Shown here one piece after another: positions 60,117 to 64,000 of a stretch of DNA of 64,000 bases (within the stretch, counting starts at the first letter, position 1; every line of letters begins with the position of its first letter). The translations under genes and the position numbers were made by a program. Location of the stretch: NCBI RefSeq assembly GCF_010548275.1, contig NZ_JAAGLT010000025.1, positions 62,001-126,000 of the forward strand. The letters are read 5' to 3'. The DNA is from Streptomyces sp. SID12488 (lineage in GTDB: Bacteria > Actinomycetota > Actinomycetes > Streptomycetales > Streptomycetaceae). Below the pieces are notes generated by a model. That model saw nothing but the letters and a program-made list of their open reading frames with translations. It did not search any database and had not been told where the DNA came from.

Positions 60117-61100
60117 ATGAAGCGCGCCGCACGTGCGTTCTGGCTCGGTTCGCCGGACCACGGAGAGATCCGTGACGTCGAACTGCCGGCGCCCGGCGAG
60201 GACGAGGTACTGGTCCGCACCCTGTTTTCGGGCGTGAGCCGCGGCACGGAGACACTCGTCTTCCGTGGTGGCGTCCCGGTCAGCCAGTACGCGGCCATGC
60301 GGGCGCCGTTCCAGGAGGGCGACTTCCCGGGCCCGGTCAAGTACGGCTACCTCAACGTCGGTGTGGTGGAGAAGGGCCCGGACGCGTTGGCAGGCCGTAC
60401 GGTCTTCTGCCTCTACCCGCATCAGACGCGATACGTAGTCCCGGTGGGCGCGGTGACAGTGGTGCCGGACGGGGTGCCCGCCGAACGCGCGGTGCTCGCC
60501 GGGACCGTCGAGACCGCGGTGAACGCCCTGTGGGACGCGTCGCCGCTGGCCGGTGACCGGATCGCGGTGGTCGGCGGCGGGATGATCGGGTCCTCGGTCG
60601 CCGCGCTGATCGCCCGGTTCCCGGGGGTGCGCGTCCAGTTGGTGGACGCCGATCCCGGGCGGGCGAAGACCGCGGAGGCGCTCGGCGTCGACTTCGCGCT
60701 GCCGGGGGACGCCCTGGGGGAGTGCGACCTGGTCGTCCACGCCAGCGCCACGGAGGCGGGACTGGCCCGCTCGCTCGAACTCCTCGCCGCCGAGGGCACG
60801 GTCATCGAGCTGAGTTGGTACGGCGACCGGCGCGTCAGTCTGCCGCTGGGTGAGGCGTTCCACTCCCGGCGCCTCACCGTCCGCAGCAGCCAGGTGGGGA
60901 CCGTGTCCCCGGCCGCGCGGCCCGGCCGCACCTACGCCGACCGGCTCGCCCTGGCCCTCGACCTGCTGGCCGACCCGGCGCTCGACGCCCTGATCACCGG
61001 TGAGTGCGCCTTCGAGGAACTCCCGGACGTGCTGCCGAGGCTCGCCTCCGGGGAGCTGCCGGCGCTCTGTCATCGCGTCCGCTATCCGGACAACGGCTGA
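60117..61100 (+). CDS. Zinc-type dehydrogenase (MDR superfamily)
   Basis: 327-residue medium-chain dehydrogenase-like protein. It opens with RAFWLGSPDHGEIRDVELPA and the GroES-like VLVRTLFSGVSRGTETLVF. The Rossmann fold is DRIAVVGGGMIGSSVAALIAR (GxGxxG) with VDADPGR after strand 2. The usual catalytic zinc ligands (Cys/His near GHE) are not visible, so it may be zinc-independent. GGAGG precedes ATG 60117. It starts a unit that continues with pterin synthase, glycosyltransferase and methyltransferase genes. Confidence 0.85.
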   Translation: MKRAARAFWLGSPDHGEIRDVELPAPGEDEVLVRTLFSGVSRGTETLVFRGGVPVSQYAAMRAPFQEGDFPGPVKYGYLNVGVVEKGPDALAGRTVFCLYPHQTRYVVPVGAVTVVPDGVPAERAVLAGTVETAVNALWDASPLAGDRIAVVGGGMIGSSVAALIARFPGVRVQLVDADPGRAKTAEALGVDFALPGDALGECDLVVHASATEAGLARSLELLAAEGTVIELSWYGDRRVSLPLGEAFHSRRLTVRSSQVGTVSPAARPGRTYADRLALALDLLADPALDALITGECAFEELPDVLPRLASGELPALCHRVRYPDNG

Positions 61101-61240
61101 CGGATTCGCCCGGCCTCCGAAAAGTGGTTCGGGTGCATGAACAAGTCGTTGAACAAGCTGCCGTGGGTAGCCGTACTACTCGGCATGCCCCGGCAGCGAT
61201 CAGCACGGGGCAAGACGCGCCGCACCTGGAGGGTCGTCCG

Positions 61241-61639
61241 TTGTTCAGCATCACCGTCCGCGATCACATCATGATCGCCCACAGCTTCAGCGGAGAGGTC
61301 TTCGGACCCGCCCAGCGCCTGCACGGAGCGACGTTCCTCGTCGACGCCACGTTCCGACGTGAACAGCTGGACGACGACAACATCGTCGTCGACATCGGTC
61401 TGGCCACCCAGGAGCTCGGTGCCGTGGTGAGCGAGTTGAACTACCGCAACCTCGACAACGAGCCCGACTTCGCCGGGATCAACACCTCCACGGAGTTCCT
61501 GGCCAAGGTCATCGCCGACCGGCTCGCCGCGCGGATCGAGAAGGGCGCCCTGGGTGAGGGCGCCCGAGGCCTGGCGGGCCTCACCGTCACGCTGCACGAG
61601 TCCCACGTCGCCTGGGCCAGTTACGAGCGTGCCCTGTGA
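61241..61639 (+). CDS. 6-pyruvoyl-tetrahydropterin synthase / QueD family protein
   Basis: 132-residue T-fold enzyme. It has the first zinc His (MIAHSFSGEVFG), a DATFRREQLDDDNIVVDIG strand-turn containing the conserved Asp, LNYRNLDNEPDF, NTSTEFLAKVIADRL with the catalytic-type residues, and the final Glu in LTVTLHESHVAWASYE. Substrates in the family are dihydroneopterin triphosphate or its products. The start is a TTG at 61241, 8 nt after GGAGGG; ATG 61271 would cut off the first strand. It overlaps the glycosyltransferase by 4 bp (GTGA). Confidence 0.85.
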   Translation: MFSITVRDHIMIAHSFSGEVFGPAQRLHGATFLVDATFRREQLDDDNIVVDIGLATQELGAVVSELNYRNLDNEPDFAGINTSTEFLAKVIADRLAARIEKGALGEGARGLAGLTVTLHESHVAWASYERAL

Positions 61640-62880
61640 CCGACACGACCCTCGACCGTCCGGTTCCCCTCTCCCCGGCGGCCACTTCGGCCGCCCCGGC
61701 CCAGGTACAGGCTCACGTGCAGACGACGCTCAACTACGTGCCCGTCCAGAACGCGGCCCTCCAGAACGCGGCGATCATCCCCATGTCCTTGCGCTCCGTG
61801 CACTTCGTGATGCCGGGCGGTGTCGACGACCCGGCCAGGCCGAGCGGCGGAAACGCCTACGACCGGCGGATCAGCCTCGACCTGGCCGGCTTCGGCTGGC
61901 AGGTCCACAAGCACGCCGTCGACGGTGACTGGCCCCGGCCCGGCGCGGACGCCCGTGCGGAACTGGCGCGGACCCTGCGCGAGCTGCCGGACGGCACGGT
62001 CGTCCTGCTCGACGGCCTGGTGGCCTGCGGGGTCCCCGAGATCATCACCCCGGAGGCCGAACGGCTCCGCCTCGCCGTGCTGGTGCACCTCCCGCTCGGC
62101 GACGAGACGGGCCTCGAACCGGCCGTCGCGGCCGAGCTGGACGCCCTGGAGCGGGCCACCCTGAGGGCGGTGCCGTCGGTCATCGCGACCAGCGACTGGG
62201 CCGTCCGGCGCCTCGTCTCCCACCACGGACTCGCCCCGGACCGCGTGCACATGGCGGCCCCCGGCGCCGACATCGCCCCCCTCGCCTCCGGCACCGACGG
62301 CGTCTCCCGCCTCCTCTGCGTGGCCGCCGTGACCCCGCGCAAGGGCCAGCACCGACTGGTGGAGGCGCTGGCCGCGGTGACCGACCTGCCGTGGAGCTGC
62401 GTCTGTGTCGGCGGGCTCGAACAGGATCCCGAGTACGTCGCCGAGCTGCGCTCCCTGATCGCGAAGCACGGTCTGCAGGACCGGCTGCACCTGGCCGGCC
62501 CGCAGGCGGGCGCCCAGCTCGACGCCAGCTACGCCGCCGCCGACCTGATGGTCCTCACCTCCTACGCGGAGACGTACGGCATGGCGGTCACCGAAGCCCT
62601 CGCGCGCGGCATCCCGGTGCTCGCCACGGACGTCGGCGGCCTCCCCGAGGCGGTCGGGCGCGCGCCCGACGGCGGCGTCCCCGGCATCCTCGTACCGCCG
62701 GAGAACCCGGCGGCACTCGCGGCGGAACTGCGCGGCTGGTTCGGCGAGGCGGACGTCCGCCGCCGGCTGAAGGCGGCGGCACGAGGCCGCCGGGCAGCCC
62801 TCGACGGCTGGGCGGCCACGGCACGGAACCTGGCCGGCGTACTGGGCCGGATTCCCTGGGAACCCCGGAGGGCGGCATGA
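61636..62880 (+). CDS. Glycosyltransferase family 4 (GT-B fold)
   Basis: 414-residue retaining GT-B glycosyltransferase. The N-terminal half has VHFVMPGGVDDPARPSGGN and FGWQVHKHAV. The nucleotide-sugar domain begins RLLCVAAVTPRKGQHRLVEA and contains LHLAGPQAG and the E-x7-E motif region SYAETYGMAVTEALARGIPV, ending in an Arg/Ala-rich tail. It is translationally coupled to the pterin synthase (GTGA). The acceptor could be a pterin or a lipid alcohol, given its neighbours; this is not provable here. Confidence 0.9.
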   Translation: MTDTTLDRPVPLSPAATSAAPAQVQAHVQTTLNYVPVQNAALQNAAIIPMSLRSVHFVMPGGVDDPARPSGGNAYDRRISLDLAGFGWQVHKHAVDGDWPRPGADARAELARTLRELPDGTVVLLDGLVACGVPEIITPEAERLRLAVLVHLPLGDETGLEPAVAAELDALERATLRAVPSVIATSDWAVRRLVSHHGLAPDRVHMAAPGADIAPLASGTDGVSRLLCVAAVTPRKGQHRLVEALAAVTDLPWSCVCVGGLEQDPEYVAELRSLIAKHGLQDRLHLAGPQAGAQLDASYAAADLMVLTSYAETYGMAVTEALARGIPVLATDVGGLPEAVGRAPDGGVPGILVPPENPAALAAELRGWFGEADVRRRLKAAARGRRAALDGWAATARNLAGVLGRIPWEPRRAA

Positions 62881-63173
62881 GGACAGCTGCAGCTACGACG
62901 ATGACGGGCGCGGGTATCACGCCGGTCTCCTCCCGGGGGCTCCGGGCAGCCGCGCTGCGCAGTGCCGTCGGGGTGCGGGGGCCGATTCCCTCGGGAACCC
63001 CGGAGGGCGGCGGCACGACCAAGGTGACGACGATGCCGGCCTCGGCCGGTCCGGCGACGCCCATGGACGCCGACATCGAGCTGGTCGCCGCTCGGGGACG
63101 CCGGGTGGCCGCGCTGCGGGGTCTCGTAGGCGCACTGGGGCGGACTCCCCGGGAAACGAGGAACGCGGCATGA
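62877..63173 (+). CDS. Repeat-derived small ORF between glycosyltransferase and methyltransferase
   Basis: 98 codons, ATG 62877 to TGA 63173, overlapping both neighbours by ATGA. It has no recognised domain. Its sequence holds two degenerate copies of the glycosyltransferase's own tail: SRGLRAAALRSAVGVRG, then PIPSGTPEGG, and ARGRRVAALRGLVGALGRTP, then RETRNAA; compare ARGRRAALDGW and LGRIPWEPRRAA. The DNA shows the same, with GATTCCCTNGGGAACCCC near 62850 and 62984. It looks like tandem duplication of a gene end that stayed open and coupled. It may be translated without having a function. Confidence 0.55.
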   Translation: MRTAAATTMTGAGITPVSSRGLRAAALRSAVGVRGPIPSGTPEGGGTTKVTTMPASAGPATPMDADIELVAARGRRVAALRGLVGALGRTPRETRNAA

Positions 63174-64000
63174 AGAAGACGACGATCACGACTTCGGCGG
63201 CGTCGGACATCCAACGACGGGGACCGGTGACTCCGGTGGACACGAATGCCAAGCCTGCCGCCGGGATTCCGGCCCAGCCGACACACCGGGACGTGAAGCC
63301 CGGTGCCGGGCCGGTGGGCCCGGGGGAGCGGGGCACGGTCCGGCTGCGTGAGGCCGGACCCGACGACCCGCCCCGGTACGCGCCCGACTGGCTGGAGCTG
63401 CGCGAGGGCCCGGACGCCGCCGCGCGCGCCGTCGAACTCCTCGTGCCGTTGCGCGGCCGACTGGCCGACCTGCCCGGAAAGCCGGGCGGGCACGTCATCC
63501 ACGACCTGGGCTGCGGCACCGGCTCCATGGGCCGCTGGCTCGCGCCCCGGCTCGACGGTCCCCAGCACTGGGTCCTGCACGACCGTGACCCCTACCTCCT
63601 GCACTTCGCCGCCGTTGCCTCGCCGCGCTCCGCCGCCGACGGCAGCCACGTGACCGTCGAGACACGGCGCGGCGATGTCGCCCGGCTGACCGCCGACGCG
63701 CTGGCCGGCGCCTCCCTGGTCACCGCCTCCGCGCTGCTGGACGTCCTCACCCGTGAGGAGGTCGACGCCCTCGCCACGGCCTGCGCGGGCGCCGGCTGCC
63801 CGGCCCTGCTGACCCTGTCCGTGGCCGGCCGCGTCCAGTTCGGCACCCCCGACCCGCTGGACGACGACATCGCAGACGCGTTCAACACCCACCAGCGACG
63901 GGCGGGCCTGCTCGGCCCCGACGCGGTGACGGCGGCCTGCGAGGCCTTCGACCAGCGGGGCGCCACGGTCCGCGTTCACCCGAGCGCCTGGCACCTCGGC
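63170..64000 (+). CDS. Class I SAM-dependent methyltransferase, cut by the window end
   Basis: The frame is open from ATG 63170 to the window edge (277 codons seen). After a ~45-residue unstructured head comes a region RYAPDWLELREGPDAAARAV. SAM motif I is VIHDLGCGTGSMGRWLA at about residue 110; the acidic end of strand 2 is VLHDRDPYLLHFAA, and motif II/III is GASLVTASALLDVLTREEVD. It is the last visible gene of the pterin-linked cluster, coupled to the upstream ORF by ATGA. The substrate is unknown. Confidence 0.85.
   Translation, partial: MKKTTITTSAASDIQRRGPVTPVDTNAKPAAGIPAQPTHRDVKPGAGPVGPGERGTVRLREAGPDDPPRYAPDWLELREGPDAAARAVELLVPLRGRLADLPGKPGGHVIHDLGCGTGSMGRWLAPRLDGPQHWVLHDRDPYLLHFAAVASPRSAADGSHVTVETRRGDVARLTADALAGASLVTASALLDVLTREEVDALATACAGAGCPALLTLSVAGRVQFGTPDPLDDDIADAFNTHQRRAGLLGPDAVTAACEAFDQRGATVRVHPSAWHLG

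Noticed and set aside
1..64000. CRISPR arrays, prophage or transposase genes
   Set aside because: No spaced direct-repeat array, integrase, transposase or phage structural gene was found. The repeats seen are short tandem or intergenic types.

Overview
The window is high-GC actinobacterial chromosome, almost certainly Streptomyces. The signs are strong third-position G/C coding, many GTG/TTG starts, stop/start overlaps (ATGA, GTGA), Tat and lipoprotein signals on secreted carbohydrate enzymes, group 2 sigma-70 and MarR/ROK/GntR-FCD regulators, and intergenic repeat motifs common in Streptomyces. No phage, transposase or CRISPR array is visible. One tRNA (Leu, anticodon GAG) lies at 43562-43646.

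Left part (1-20 kb): secreted polysaccharide enzymes between small regulator/enzyme pairs. There is a cut GH6 cellulase; a phytanoyl-CoA dioxygenase-like gene divergent from a His-rich methyltransferase; an SDR; a MarR/VOC pair with two near-identical operators; a GH75 chitosanase behind a 19-bp dyad; an aldo/keto reductase; a three-gene cassette (GH105, a Tat-exported putative lyase-like protein, a CBM-FnIII-PQQ dehydrogenase); a FadD-like ligase; a LysR/BASS transporter pair; a GH33 sialidase with an unusual repeat array upstream; and a quinone oxidoreductase/MarR pair with a duplicated dyad.

Middle (20-43 kb): fdhD is divergent from an OFA formate/oxalate carrier that is followed by a tiny membrane partner; a FabH follows. 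Then comes a long co-oriented catabolic locus: ROK regulator, ribose-type ABC importer, Gfo/Idh/MocA dehydrogenase, sugar isomerase, secreted PQQ dehydrogenase, ThuA-DUF1080 protein, inositol-phosphate-synthase homologue, TIM-barrel isomerase, eboA, eboB, eboE, a broken eboF, and a Tat-exported isomerase. An 18-bp-stem terminator closes it and a GntR-FCD regulator follows. The gene set suggests 3-keto-glycoside or inositol-like sugar metabolism tied to an ebo metabolite-trafficking module that has lost eboF and shows no eboC.

Right part (43-64 kb): tRNA-Leu, DUF429, a decayed DUF397 gene, soluble transhydrogenase (sthA), a DUF3533 membrane protein and a sigma factor. Next are two divergent units, each with a Zur-like box: a CooC/MinD-type ATPase with an SCO5389-like protein, and a lipoprotein / fused two-half permease / MFS operon with no ATPase. 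Then galU, a copper-type pair (His-rich membrane protein and YcnI), and the start of a cluster that runs off the edge: CDP-alcohol phosphotransferase, zinc-type dehydrogenase, pterin synthase, glycosyltransferase, a repeat-derived small ORF and a methyltransferase.
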